Below, in pieces: positions 16,376 through 25,800 of a stretch of 64,000 nt of DNA. The DNA is from WHUA01 sp964585785 (GTDB lineage: Bacteria > Pseudomonadota > Alphaproteobacteria > UBA8366), in NCBI GenBank assembly GCA_964585785.1, contig CAZPFL010000001.1:83390-147389 (forward strand). Direction: 5' to 3'. Below the pieces are notes generated by a model that was not told the origin of the DNA, ran no database searches, and worked only from the letters and a program-made list of their open reading frames with translations. Position 1 is the stretch's first letter, and each line of letters starts with the position of its first letter. Both the position numbers and the translations under genes were made by a program.

Positions 16376-17269
16376 CTACCGATCCTTCTTCTTCGGCTCG
16401 AGCAGACCCTTTGCCCGCCCAGTCAGCCTGTAGATCCCGGTTTTCAGATTTACCTCAGCGCATTTTCCATTCAATTGATTGTTTCCACTCGTAATTCGCA
16501 CATTGCCGCATATCGTTGCAATACCATTCGCCGGCAGGTACACGCCGGTATCGCCGCGAACGATGGCGTTCTGCAGCGAGATGTGGACATTGCCGAAGGC
16601 GTCGACCTGGCGGATCTGGCCGCTTTCCTCGGGCAGTCCCTTCCCGTCGGCGGTCTTGGGCTTGTTCTTCGTCTTCTTGCGGCCGGCCGGGGCTTCCGCG
16701 GGTTTGGGCGCCGCGGCGCCCGGATCGGCGACGTGGGCGGTCAGGACATCCGCGCGAATCCGCTGATCATTCTGTACAACGGTCGCGTCGCCCCGGGCAA
16801 CGGCCAGCCGGCGATCTTCCCAGTACTCCAGGCTATCGCGCGCGGTCAATGTTCCTTGTTTGGAAAGCAGCCGCAGATGCTTGCCGACCAGGACGAAGAC
16901 TGACTTGTCGACGTAATAAACGGCCTTGTCGCCCTGCGCTTCCTGATCGTTCGCGGTAATGCGCACGTTGCCGTCGGCATCGACGCGAAATATCTCCTGG
17001 CCGCTTTCTCCGGCCTTGTCGCGGTAATAGGCGGTCAGGCGGTCAGCCTTGATCGTCGCGTTGTTGCGGGTGGCGGTGGCGTTGCCGCGGGCGATGTATT
17101 TCTTTTGCTCGCGCAGCCACTCGATGCCCTGATCGGCGTTGATGGTGACCGGCAGGTTTCCGCCCTTCGTGATCAGGCCCTGAGCGTTGGCGGGAAAAAC
17201 CGCGAGCAACGCCGTCAAGCCTGCGCCGAGCATGGCCGGAAGGAAGCGCGCCGCCCGGCCGCCGGTCAT
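16376..17269 (-). CDS. lptA: LPS transport periplasmic protein LptA (OstA-like)
   Basis: A 297-residue exported protein forming the beta-jellyroll bridge for LPS across the periplasm. A signal peptide (about residues 1-30, ending FPANA-Q) is followed by OstA-like repeats: NADQGIEW..KKYIARGNATA, VRITANDQEAQGDKAVYYVD, and ARDSLEYWEDRRLAVARGDATVVQ. A basic, Lys/Pro/Ala-rich linker (about residues 195-215, RKKTKNKPK) interrupts the domain, and the C-terminus ends EPKKKDR. It is longer than E. coli LptA (185). The ATG overlaps the lptC stop (ATGA). Confidence 0.9.
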   Translation of the reverse strand: MTGGRAARFLPAMLGAGLTALLAVFPANAQGLITKGGNLPVTINADQGIEWLREQKKYIARGNATATRNNATIKADRLTAYYRDKAGESGQEIFRVDADGNVRITANDQEAQGDKAVYYVDKSVFVLVGKHLRLLSKQGTLTARDSLEYWEDRRLAVARGDATVVQNDQRIRADVLTAHVADPGAAAPKPAEAPAGRKKTKNKPKTADGKGLPEESGQIRQVDAFGNVHISLQNAIVRGDTGVYLPANGIATICGNVRITSGNNQLNGKCAEVNLKTGIYRLTGRAKGLLEPKKKDR

Positions 17270-17958
17270 TTGGCGGGCGCCTGGTCGGGATACAGAACGA
17301 GGGTGGCCTTGCCGGTGAACTCGACGCGTTCGCCCCGATTATGGACGACGAAGCCTTGTGATTTGATATTGCCGAAGGGCCCCTGCCCCTCGACCGGATC
17401 GGTGCCATAAGCGTCGCCCGCCATCATGTCGACGACCGCCGCGTCCGTCCTGAACTCGTAGCCGCTGTCATGGAAAAGGTTCACCGCGCCGCGCAGCTTG
17501 AGGATCTTATTGTCTCGGTCATACGTGCCGTTGCGCGCGGTGAGGGCGACCCAACTGCCGTTCTCGGTCAGGAGGTCGGCCTTCGGTGATTTGAGGTTGA
17601 CCAGCGACAGGTCGCCGTTCGACAGGCTCACGGTGTCGGCGGTCAGCGTATAAGGCCGGCGCTTGTCGTCGATGCCGGTGTACACGCCGTTGGTCATGGT
17701 CAAGGTCTTCGCCGCGTCCGAGGCGATTTTCGCTGGCGTTATCGAATAGCGCCGTTGCTGGTCGGTAAGCTGCGGCCACAGCGCGACGAGAATGATCAGC
17801 GCCGTCGCGATGGTCGGCAGAAGAATACGCATGATGCCGACAAAGCGGCCGTAAGCGCGCGAGACCTTCGGCGTGCGCCGGGTGGAGAAGGGAAGGCTCT
17901 GCCGCCGTACCTTCGCCTTGCTGTCTTTGTCCCGGCTGAGGTCTGCGTTTACCGTCAT
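17266..17958 (-). CDS. lptC: LPS export system protein LptC
   Basis: A 230-residue bitopic membrane protein linking LptB2FG to LptA. A cytoplasmic basic stretch (about residues 1-38) leads into one membrane helix, IMRILLPTIATALIILVALWP, and then a periplasmic LptC domain with MTNGVYTGIDDKRRPYTLTA and GEFRTD-like YEFRTDAAVVDM. The stop overlaps the lptA start by 4 nt. It is the first lpt gene of the operon lptC-lptA-lptB-rpoN, with RNase D 212 bp upstream. Confidence 0.9.
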   Translation of the reverse strand: MTVNADLSRDKDSKAKVRRQSLPFSTRRTPKVSRAYGRFVGIMRILLPTIATALIILVALWPQLTDQQRRYSITPAKIASDAAKTLTMTNGVYTGIDDKRRPYTLTADTVSLSNGDLSLVNLKSPKADLLTENGSWVALTARNGTYDRDNKILKLRGAVNLFHDSGYEFRTDAAVVDMMAGDAYGTDPVEGQGPFGNIKSQGFVVHNRGERVEFTGKATLVLYPDQAPAK

Positions 17959-18170
17959 GGTCAGGCGCTCTCTCCGCTACACGGGTAGCGCCGGCGGCGT
18001 ATCCGCGCCATGCAGGGTGACCGTCGGGGGCTGGCGCCCCACGCTGCGGCATCTAAAGCTGAGTCCAAACCCCACCACACAAAGGGAAAGGAAGCATCGC
18101 TCCGAAGGCGTGGAAGTATGCAGCGGTGGTGTCCTAAGGTCAACGAATCCAGGCTATTCACGGCCGTAGC

Positions 18171-18785
18171 CTAGGCGTGGGCGAAGATGTCGACTTGCCC
18201 GAAACCGTCGAGATCCAGCGCCGCGCGGGTCGGCAGGAATGCGAAGGCGGATTCAGCGAATGCCGTCCGGTTTTCGCGCCGGAGCATGTCGTTCAGAATG
18301 TCCCTGATCCGGTGCAAGTACAGCACGTCGGAGGCTGCGTAGTCGAGCTGCTCCTGGCTCAAAGTGTCGCGCCCCCAGTCCGACGACTGCTGCTGCTTCG
18401 ACAGGTCGACGCCCAACAACTCCTTGCACAGGTCCTTCAGGCCGTGCCGGTCGGTATAGGTCCGGACCAGGCGCGAGGCGATTTTTGTGCAGTAAACCGG
18501 CCGGCAGTCGACGCCGAGATACTGGCGCAACATCGCAAGGTCGAACCGGGCAAAGTGGAACAGCTTCGTCACCGCCGGGTCGGTCAGGAGGCGCTTCAGA
18601 TTCGGCGCGTCGTACTGGCCTTGCGGAAACTGCACGAGATGGCAATTCCCGTCGCCGGCAGAGAGCTGCACCAGGCACAGCCGGTCGCGGTGCGGATCGA
18701 GGCCCATCGTTTCGGTGTCGATTGCGACGCAGTCGCCGAATGTAAGGCCGTCGGGAAGGTCACCGCGATGCAGATCGACGTTCAC
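18171..18785 (-). CDS. rnd: Ribonuclease D-type 3'-5' exonuclease
   Basis: A 204-residue DEDDy exonuclease. Exo I is AIDTETMGL (about residue 22), Exo II is FHFARFDLAML (about residue 77), and Exo III is YAASDVLYL (about residue 150) with the Tyr that defines the DEDDy class. The HRDC domains of E. coli RNase D (375 residues) are missing; this short form is normal in alphaproteobacteria. The start is GTG at 18785 with GGGAG upstream. It probably trims tRNA or structured RNA 3' ends; a tRNA-Leu gene lies 80 bp upstream on the same strand. Confidence 0.9.
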   Translation of the reverse strand: MNVDLHRGDLPDGLTFGDCVAIDTETMGLDPHRDRLCLVQLSAGDGNCHLVQFPQGQYDAPNLKRLLTDPAVTKLFHFARFDLAMLRQYLGVDCRPVYCTKIASRLVRTYTDRHGLKDLCKELLGVDLSKQQQSSDWGRDTLSQEQLDYAASDVLYLHRIRDILNDMLRRENRTAFAESAFAFLPTRAALDLDGFGQVDIFAHA

Positions 18786-18866
18786 CTCGTCTCCCAGCTT
18801 GTCATGCCTGCGCCCGGGGCGGGCCCTTCGCCATTGCCGCCGCGGCCGCCATCATCCGCCGTACAA

Positions 18867-18953
18867 TGGTGCCCAGGAGAAGACTCGAACTTCCACGAGG
18901 TTGCCCCCACAGGTACCTGAAACCTGCGCGTCTACCAATTCCGCCACCTGGGC
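18867..18953 (-). tRNA. tRNA-Leu (anticodon CAG)
   Basis: An 87-nt class II tRNA with CCA encoded. The acceptor strands GCCCAGG and CCTGGGC pair perfectly, followed by A and CCA. The D arm reads GGCGGAATTGGTAGACGC, the anticodon stem CAGGT / ACCTG is perfect, and the loop TTCAGGT gives anticodon CAG for CUG codons. A long variable arm (TGGGGGCAACCTCG region) and a GTTCGAGTC T arm confirm leucine class II. CUG is a frequent leucine codon in this window. Confidence 0.95.
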
Positions 18954-19107
18954 TCAGTGACGGCAAATTGGTCATTGGCGAGACGCTTGTCAACCGCGAT
19001 TACTTTGGTTTTCCGTCCCTTCGGCGTCATGTATATGTTTACCCGTTCGGCCCCGGGGGTGGCACTGTGGCGCCGGGCGGAACGGTATTATGGAACCGGG
19101 GGATCCA

Positions 19108-20103
19108 ATGGCGACAAGGCTGGTAACGGTTTTCGGGGCTTCGGGATTTGTCGGCCGCCATGTCGTCCAGCGGCTCGCGGCGAAAGGGGTCCAGGTGCGC
19201 GCCGCGGTGCGCAACCCGAACGAGGCGCTGTTCCTCAAGCCGATGGGGGATGTCGGCCAGATCACGCCGGTTCAGGCCAACATCCGCGATGCGGCCCAGG
19301 TGCGCGCCGCGGTGACCGGCGCCGACGCGGTGGTCAATCTCGTCGGCATTCTGTACGAGTCCGGGAAGCAGCGCTTCGATGCGGTGCAGACGACCGGGGC
19401 CGACACGATCGCCAAGGCGGCGCGAGCGGCGGGCTGCGGGCGGCTCGTGCATCTGTCCGCGCTGGGCGCGGCGCCCCTGTCGCCGTCCCGGTACGCGCGG
19501 TCCAAGGCGGCCGGTGAAGAAGCGGTGCGCGCCGCCTTTCCGGATGCGGTGATCCTTCGGCCCAGCGTGCTGTTCGGGCCGCAGGACGGCTTCTTCAACC
19601 GGTTTGCGGCGATGGCCCAGTTCTCGCCTTTTCTGCCGGTTTTCGGCTGTCCGTTCCCGAGGCTCAACCACGGCAAGCTGAACCTCTATGGCTCGGGCGG
19701 GACGAAATTCCAGCCCGTCTATGTCGGCGACGTCGCCGATGCGGTCCTCAAGGGACTGGAGGACGAGGCGACCAAGGGCAAGACCTACGAGCTCGGTGGC
19801 CCCCGGGTTTACAGCTTCCTTGAGATCATGCGCATGGTGATGGCGGAGACCGACCGCTGCCGATTGATCGTGCCGGTTCCGTTCTGGGTCGGCTCGATCC
19901 TGGCGTTGTTCAGCGAATTGTGGCCGGTGCCGCCGATCACGCGCGACCAGATAAGGCTGCTCAAGGCCGACAACGTGGTCAGCGGCAAGCTGCCGACGCT
20001 CCGCGATCTCGGCATCGAGCCGACCGCGGCCGAAGTGATTGTCCCGACCTATCTCGACGTTTTCCGTAAGGGCGGGCGCTACCGGCAGCCGCGGCTCGTG
20101 TAA
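19108..20103 (+). CDS. Complex I NDUFA9-like NAD(P)-binding protein (atypical SDR)
   Basis: A 331-residue Rossmann protein from the ATG at 19108, which has GGGGGATCC upstream; an ATG 18 nt earlier is possible. The N-terminus TVFGASGFVGRHVVQRL binds the nucleotide, and YARSKAAGEEAV holds the YxxxK motif. VILRPSVLFGPQDGFFNRFA, FQPVYVGDVADAV and GKTYELGGPRVYSF are typical of NDUFA9-related atypical SDRs, which in alphaproteobacteria resemble an accessory complex I subunit. A direct role in complex I here is inference. It is convergent with uppP, 10 bp apart. Confidence 0.87.
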   Translation: MATRLVTVFGASGFVGRHVVQRLAAKGVQVRAAVRNPNEALFLKPMGDVGQITPVQANIRDAAQVRAAVTGADAVVNLVGILYESGKQRFDAVQTTGADTIAKAARAAGCGRLVHLSALGAAPLSPSRYARSKAAGEEAVRAAFPDAVILRPSVLFGPQDGFFNRFAAMAQFSPFLPVFGCPFPRLNHGKLNLYGSGGTKFQPVYVGDVADAVLKGLEDEATKGKTYELGGPRVYSFLEIMRMVMAETDRCRLIVPVPFWVGSILALFSELWPVPPITRDQIRLLKADNVVSGKLPTLRDLGIEPTAAEVIVPTYLDVFRKGGRYRQPRLV

Positions 20104-20113
20104 CCGGCCCGTC

Positions 20114-20911
20114 TCAGGAATAGACCCAGTAGAGCAGGCCCGCGCCGAGGACGACGCGGTAAAGGACGAAGGGGGCGAAGCTCCCATGCACGAGCCAGCG
20201 CATCATCAGCGCGATCGCGGCCAGGGCGACGAAAAAGGCCAGCGCCGCGGCAAGCAGGGCGTCCGGCCGCAGTGCAATGCCGCCGGCCGGATGGATCTGT
20301 AACCCGATCAGCGCCGCTGAGCCGAGGATCGCTGGAATCGCGAGAAGCATGGAGAATCGGGCCGAATCGCGGCGCTCCATGCCAAGGAAGCGGCACGCCG
20401 TCATCGTAATGCCCGCCCGGCTCGTACCCGAGACAAGGGCCAGGACCTGCGCCAGGCCGATGAACAGAGCGCCGGCGTAGTTCATGTGCTCGATGCGGCG
20501 GACGGTCATGCAAAGCCGGTCGGTCAGTCCCAGCACCAAGCCGAATATCAGTGTCGTCCAGGCGATCACTTCGACGTGGCGAAAGACCGTGTTGATGTAG
20601 CGGAGCCCGAAATAACCGACGATGACGACGGGGACCGTCGCCACGAGAAGGTAAATCAGCAGCCGCAGCCCGGGTCCTTTGCGGCGCGCGAACAACCCGG
20701 TCAAGCCGGCCAGCATCTCCCAGATGTCCTGCCAGAAGTAAACGATCACGGCCAGCAGTGTGCCGAGATGAATGGCGATGACGATGATGAGGTCTTGCTC
20801 CGGCTGCCCGACGATCTTCGACAGGAGCACCAAGTGACTTGACGAACTGACGGGCAGGAATTCGGTAAGGCCCTGCACGATTGCCAGGACCACGATCGGG
20901 AAGAGTGTCAC
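20114..20911 (-). CDS. uppP: Undecaprenyl-diphosphatase UppP (BacA)
   Basis: Integral membrane phosphatase that recycles undecaprenyl diphosphate for peptidoglycan and other envelope polymers; overexpression gives bacitracin resistance. I use the GTG at 20911 (VTLFPIVVLAIVQG), preceded by GGAG, giving 265 residues, close to E. coli UppP (273); an upstream in-frame codon at 20956 lacks support. Signature motifs are QGLTEFLPVSSSSHL near the N-terminus and SGTSRAGITMTACRFLG near residue 165. Several hydrophobic helices are visible. Confidence 0.94.
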   Translation of the reverse strand: MTLFPIVVLAIVQGLTEFLPVSSSSHLVLLSKIVGQPEQDLIIVIAIHLGTLLAVIVYFWQDIWEMLAGLTGLFARRKGPGLRLLIYLLVATVPVVIVGYFGLRYINTVFRHVEVIAWTTLIFGLVLGLTDRLCMTVRRIEHMNYAGALFIGLAQVLALVSGTSRAGITMTACRFLGMERRDSARFSMLLAIPAILGSAALIGLQIHPAGGIALRPDALLAAALAFFVALAAIALMMRWLVHGSFAPFVLYRVVLGAGLLYWVYS

Positions 20912-21040
20912 AAATGCGTCTCCGCGCGAGTGCGGTATTCGTCCGGCTTCCGGCAAGTCCGCCGAGTGAGCGGCACCCTATCACCTTCACCGGGCCATTG
21001 CAGCCGTTTAGGTAGTATCGAAATGGGACTAAATTGTTTG

Positions 21041-21069
21041 GCCTAAGCGCAGCTGCGCATGATTTAGGC
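21041..21069. repeat. Inverted repeat, nested palindrome
   Basis: GCCTAA at 21041 and TTAGGC at 21064-21069 flank a perfect 12-bp palindrome GCGCAGCTGCGC (21047-21058). It could be an operator or an RNA hairpin upstream of gltD. Confidence 0.45.
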
Positions 21070-21071
21070 GA

Positions 21072-21115
21072 CAAACGGTTTGATCGATTTATATAAGGTC
21101 AATGAATCTGACCTT
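21072..21115. promoter_or_regulatory. Two operator-like inverted repeats
   Basis: CAAACGGTTTG (21072-21082) is a perfect odd palindrome. AAGGTCA and TGACCTT (21095-21101 and 21109-21115) form a perfect 7-bp inverted repeat with a 7-nt spacer. Spacing and AT-rich context suit a dimeric regulator of gltDB or uppP. The binding protein is unknown. Confidence 0.4.
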
Positions 21116-21380
21116 GTAGCGCTAAATTCACTGGCCATACCGGCGTTTTCGGTGTAACCTATTAAATGATCACCGTTGCCAGTGTCGCCACGGCGACCGG
21201 CGCGGGAGGGATGGGGCGGACATGCCGTGCCCGATCGGACGGGGTTCGCGGCTCGACATCCGAAAATGAGCGTTCGGCGCGATTTCGTCTTGGCGGTGGC
21301 CTGTTGGCTGCCGAACCCACGTCGCGCCGGTGCGTGCCCCGGCGATGGGGCGCGACCAAATGGAAAGGCCGCTTGGAAGC

Positions 21381-22823
21381 ATGCCGGAGCAGATGCTGAA
21401 ATTCGTCGACACGCCGCAGCGGATGCCCGAAAAGCGGGATTCGCAGCAGCGGCGCACCGACTTCCTGGAAATCTACAAGCGGTTCGACCCGACCCGAGCC
21501 GCCGAACAGGCTGCGCGCTGCTCGCAATGCGGCATTCCCTTCTGCCAGCAGCATTGCCCGCTGCACAACAACATCCCCGACTGGCTGATGCTCACCGCCG
21601 AAGGCCGCCTGGAAGAGGCCTACGAGATGTCGTCGTCGACCAACACCTTTCCCGAGGTCTGCGGCCGCATCTGCCCGCAGGACCGTCTGTGCGAAGGGAA
21701 CTGCGTCATCGAGCAGGCGGGCCACGGCACGGTCACGATCGGGACGGTGGAGAGCTACATCACCGAGACGGCCTGGGAGAAGGGCTGGATCAAGCCGGTC
21801 GTCCCGGTTGCCGAGCGCAAGCAGTCGGTCGGCATCATCGGCGCCGGTCCGGCCGGGCTGGCGGCTGCCGAGCGGCTGCGCCGGCTCGGCTATCGGGTGG
21901 TGGTCTACGACCGCTACGATCGCGTCGGCGGCCTGCTGATTTACGGCATTCCGAATTTCAAGCTGGACAAGGCGATCGTCGACCGTCGGGCCAAATGGCT
22001 GATCGAGAGCGGCGTGACGTTCGAGCTCAATTTCGAGGTCGGCCGCGACGCGACCCTCGCCGAGCTCAAGCAACGGCATGACGCGGTGCTGATCGCCACC
22101 GGCGTGTACAAGGCGCGCGATATCGCGGCGCCCGGTGTCGGGCTCGGCAACATCGTGCAGGCGATGGATTTTCTGACGGTGAGCAACCGCGAAGGGCTCG
22201 GCGACCAAGTGCCGGCCTTCGATGACGGCTCGCTCAACGCGAAGGGAAAGAATGTCGTCGTCATCGGCGGCGGCGACACTGCGATGGATTGCGTGCGCAC
22301 CGCCGTTCGCCAGGGCGCGCTGTCGGTCAAGTGCCTGTATCGGCGCGACCGCGAGAACATGCCGGGATCGGCGCGCGAGGTGAAGCATGCCGAGGAAGAG
22401 GGCGTCGAATTCGTCTGGCTCTCCGCGCCGGAAGCGTTCCTTGGCGACGGTGTGGTGAGCGGCGTGCGGGCCCAGCTCATGCGGCTCGGCCTGCCGGACG
22501 CCAGCGGCCGCCAGACGCCGCAGCCGATCGAGGGCTCGTCCGCCGTGCATGACGCGGAGCTGGTGATAAAGGCGCTCGGCTTCGATCCGGAGGATCTGCC
22601 CGTCCTGTTCGCGGAGCCCGCGCTTCCCGTCACGCGCTGGGGCACGGTGCGGGTCGACTGGCGGTCGATGATGACCGAGATGGACGGCGTCTTCGCGGCC
22701 GGCGACATCGTGCGCGGCGCCTCGCTCGTGGTGTGGGCGATCCGCGACGGCCGCGACGCCGCGGCGGCGATTCACGATTTCATCGAAAAGCGGCAGAGCG
22801 AAACGCTCGCGCTCGCCTCCTAG
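21381..22823 (+). CDS. gltD: Glutamate synthase (NADPH) small subunit
   Basis: Beta subunit of GOGAT, passing electrons from NADPH through FAD and Fe-S clusters to the large subunit. From the ATG at 21381 (MPEQMLKFVDTPQRMP), it has 480 residues and aligns by eye with Azospirillum GltD. N-terminal cysteine motifs are CSQCGIPFCQQHC and CGRICPQDRLCEGNC. The FAD site is GIIGAGPAGLAAAE (about residue 150), the NADPH site is VIGGGDTAMDCVR (about residue 295), and the C-terminal flavin segment is GVFAAGDIVRGASLVVWAI. In-frame starts further upstream (21330, 21360) lack ribosome-binding sites. gltB follows after 19 bp. Confidence 0.95.
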   Translation: MPEQMLKFVDTPQRMPEKRDSQQRRTDFLEIYKRFDPTRAAEQAARCSQCGIPFCQQHCPLHNNIPDWLMLTAEGRLEEAYEMSSSTNTFPEVCGRICPQDRLCEGNCVIEQAGHGTVTIGTVESYITETAWEKGWIKPVVPVAERKQSVGIIGAGPAGLAAAERLRRLGYRVVVYDRYDRVGGLLIYGIPNFKLDKAIVDRRAKWLIESGVTFELNFEVGRDATLAELKQRHDAVLIATGVYKARDIAAPGVGLGNIVQAMDFLTVSNREGLGDQVPAFDDGSLNAKGKNVVVIGGGDTAMDCVRTAVRQGALSVKCLYRRDRENMPGSAREVKHAEEEGVEFVWLSAPEAFLGDGVVSGVRAQLMRLGLPDASGRQTPQPIEGSSAVHDAELVIKALGFDPEDLPVLFAEPALPVTRWGTVRVDWRSMMTEMDGVFAAGDIVRGASLVVWAIRDGRDAAAAIHDFIEKRQSETLALAS

Positions 22824-22842
22824 GAATTTGGAGGGTCATGGA

Positions 22843-25800
22843 ATGAACGACTTCGTCGAACGTTGGCGCCGGAACGCAGCGCTGCTGCAGGCGAGCCATG
22901 CCTATGATCCAGCACAGGAACACGATGCCTGCGGCGTCGGCATGATCGTGGCCATCGACGGCCAGCCGCGGCGCGAGGTCGTGCTCAAGGGCATCGAGGC
23001 GCTCAAGTCGCTGTGGCATCGCGGCGCGGTGGATGCGGACGGCAAGACCGGCGACGGCGCGGGCATCCACGTGCAGATTCCGCAAGACTTCTTCAAGGAG
23101 CATATCCGCCGCACCGGGCACGAGCCGGGCAGCGGGCACCTCGCCGTCGGCATGATTTTCCTGCCGCGCACGGATCTGAGCGCGCAGGAGCGCTGCCGCC
23201 AGATCGTCGAGACCGAGATCCTGCGGTTCGGGCATCGCATCTATGGCTGGCGCCAGGTGCCGGTCAGCGTCGATGTGATCGGCGAGAAGGCGAATGCCAC
23301 GCGGCCCGAGATCGAGCAGGTGATGGTGGAGAATGCGCTCGGGGTCGGCGACAGCCAGTTCCAGGTAGACCTCTACATCATCCGCCGGCGCATCGAGAAG
23401 GTCGTCCAGGCAGAAAGCATTGCCGACTTCTATATCTGCTCGCTGAGCTGCCGGTCGGTCATCTACAAGGGGCTGTTCCTGGCCGAACAGCTGACGGCCT
23501 TCTATCCCGACCTGCTGGACGACCGCTTCGTCTCCAACTTCGCGATTTACCACCAGCGCTATTCGACCAACACCTTCCCGACCTGGCGGCTGGCGCAGCC
23601 CTTCCGCGTGCTCGCGCATAACGGCGAGATCAACACGCTGCTCGGCAACGTGAACTGGATGCGGAGCCACGAGACGCGCCTCGCCGACCGCCGATTCGGC
23701 GCCTACATCAACGACATCAAGCCGGTGATCCAGGCCGGCAGCTCGGATTCGGCGGCGCTCGATGCGGTCTTCGAGCTCCTGGTGCGCACCGCCCGCGAGC
23801 TGCCCGAGGTCAAGTCCCTGCTGATCCCCGAATCCTGGGAGCGCTCGGAGACGCTGCCGCGGTCGCACCGCGACTTCTATGCCTACGGCAACTCCGTCAT
23901 GGAGCCCTGGGATGGGCCGGCGGCGATCTGCGCCTATGGCGGCCGATGGGTGCTCGCCGGCATGGACCGCAACGGGCTTCGGCCGATGCGCTATGTCGTC
24001 ACCAACGACGGCCTGCTCATCGTCGGGTCCGAGGCCGGCATGGTGAAGGTCGACGAAGCGACGGTCGTCGAAAAAGGCCGGGTCGGTCCGGGCCAGATGA
24101 TTGGCGTGCAGCTCGCCGAAGGCCGTTTCTATCACGACCGCGAGCTGAAGGACGTGGTCGCCGGGCTCCGGCCTTTCGGCAAGTGGCTGAAGAAGCTGAC
24201 CAAGCTCAGCAACGCCGCCATCGCGAACGCGCGCAAGGCCGCGCCCATGTCGCGCGACGACCTGCGCCGCTGGGAAGTCACGGTCGGATGGAGCATGGAA
24301 GATCTCGAGATGATCCTCCATCCCATGGCCGAAACCGGTAAGGAAGCGACAGGCTCGATGGGCGACGACGCGCCGATCGCCGTGCTGTCCGAAAAGTACC
24401 GCGGCCTGCACCATTTCTTCCGGCAGAATTTCAGCCAGGTCACCAATCCGCCGATCGACAGCCTGCGCGAGCGGCGCGTGATGAGCCTGACGACGCGGCT
24501 CGGCAATCTCGGCAACATCCTGGACGAGGACGAGAGCCAGCTCGAATTCCTGCAGCTCGACTCGCCGATCCTGCTGACCGAAGAATATGTCGCGCTGCGC
24601 AACAAGCTCGGCGACGCGGCCGCGGTGATCGACTGCACCTTCCCGCTCGACGGCGGGCCGCATGCGCTCGGCGACGCCGTGAAGCGGATCCAGTCCGAGG
24701 CTGAAGACGCGGTGCGCGGCGGCCACACCAATCTCATCCTTACCGACGAGCACGTCACCCGTGACCGGGCGGCGTTGCCGATGATTCTCGCGACCGGCGC
24801 GGTGCATACGCATCTGGTGCGGACGCAGCTTCGCACCTTCACCTCGATCAACGTGCGCAGCGCGGAATGTCTCGACGTGCATTATTTCGCGGTGCTGGTC
24901 GGGGTCGGCGCGACGACCGTGAATGCCTGGCTCGCGCAGGAGGCGATCGCCGACCGCCATCGCCGCGGCCTGTTCGGCAAGCAGCCGCTCGAGCGCATCG
25001 TCGGGCGCTACAAGCGGTCGGTCGAGGACGGCCTGCTCAAGATCATTTCCAAGATGGGCATCGCGATCATCAGCTCCTATCGCGGCGGCTACAATTTCGA
25101 GGCCGTCGGGTTGTCGCGTTCGCTCGTGGCGGAATTTTTCCCCGGGCTGGCGAGCCGGATCTCCGGTATCGGCCTGACCGGCATTCAGAAGAAGGTCTCG
25201 GAAATTCACCGCCGCGGCTTCGCCGAGGACGTGATCGCGCTGCCGGTCGGCGGCTTCTACCGCTATCGCCGCAGCGGCGAGGCGCATTACTGGGACGGCA
25301 ACCTGATCCACCAGTTGCAGAACGCGGTGGAGACCGACTCCTACGGCGCCTACAAGCGCTACAGCGATCGGGTCGTCACGCTGCCGCCGATCAACCTGCG
25401 CGACCTGCTCGATTTCGCGCCCAAGAATCCGTCGATCAACGTCGATGAGGTCGAGTCGATCACGCGGATCCGCAAGGCGCTGGTGGCGCCGGGTATTTCG
25501 CTCGGCGCGCTGTCGCCGGAGGCGCATGAGACGCTGTCGATCGCGATGAACCGGATCGGCGCGAAGTCGGATTCCGGCGAAGGCGGCGAGGACCCGGCGC
25601 GCTACCGTCCGAAGCTCAACGGCGACAACGCGTCGAGCGCGATCAAGCAGATCGCGTCGGGCCGTTTCGGCGTGACGGCCGAATATCTCAACAACTGCCG
25701 CGAGATCGAGATCAAGGTGGCGCAGGGCGCCAAGCCGGGCGAGGGCGGCCAGCTGCCCGGGCTCAAGGTGACCGAGCTGATCGCGCGGCTGCGCCATTCG

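Larger units (their letters stand above)
20912..21380. other. Divergent intergenic region uppP / gltD with inverted repeats
   Basis: A 469-bp region between divergent starts. Bases about 21000-21165 are AT-richer than the surroundings and hold several symmetric elements listed separately. A downstream part (about 21170-21380) is GC-rich and open in several frames but shows no convincing gene. It should carry the promoters for gltD-gltB and uppP; I could not identify a clear -24/-12 or -35/-10 site. Confidence 0.5.
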
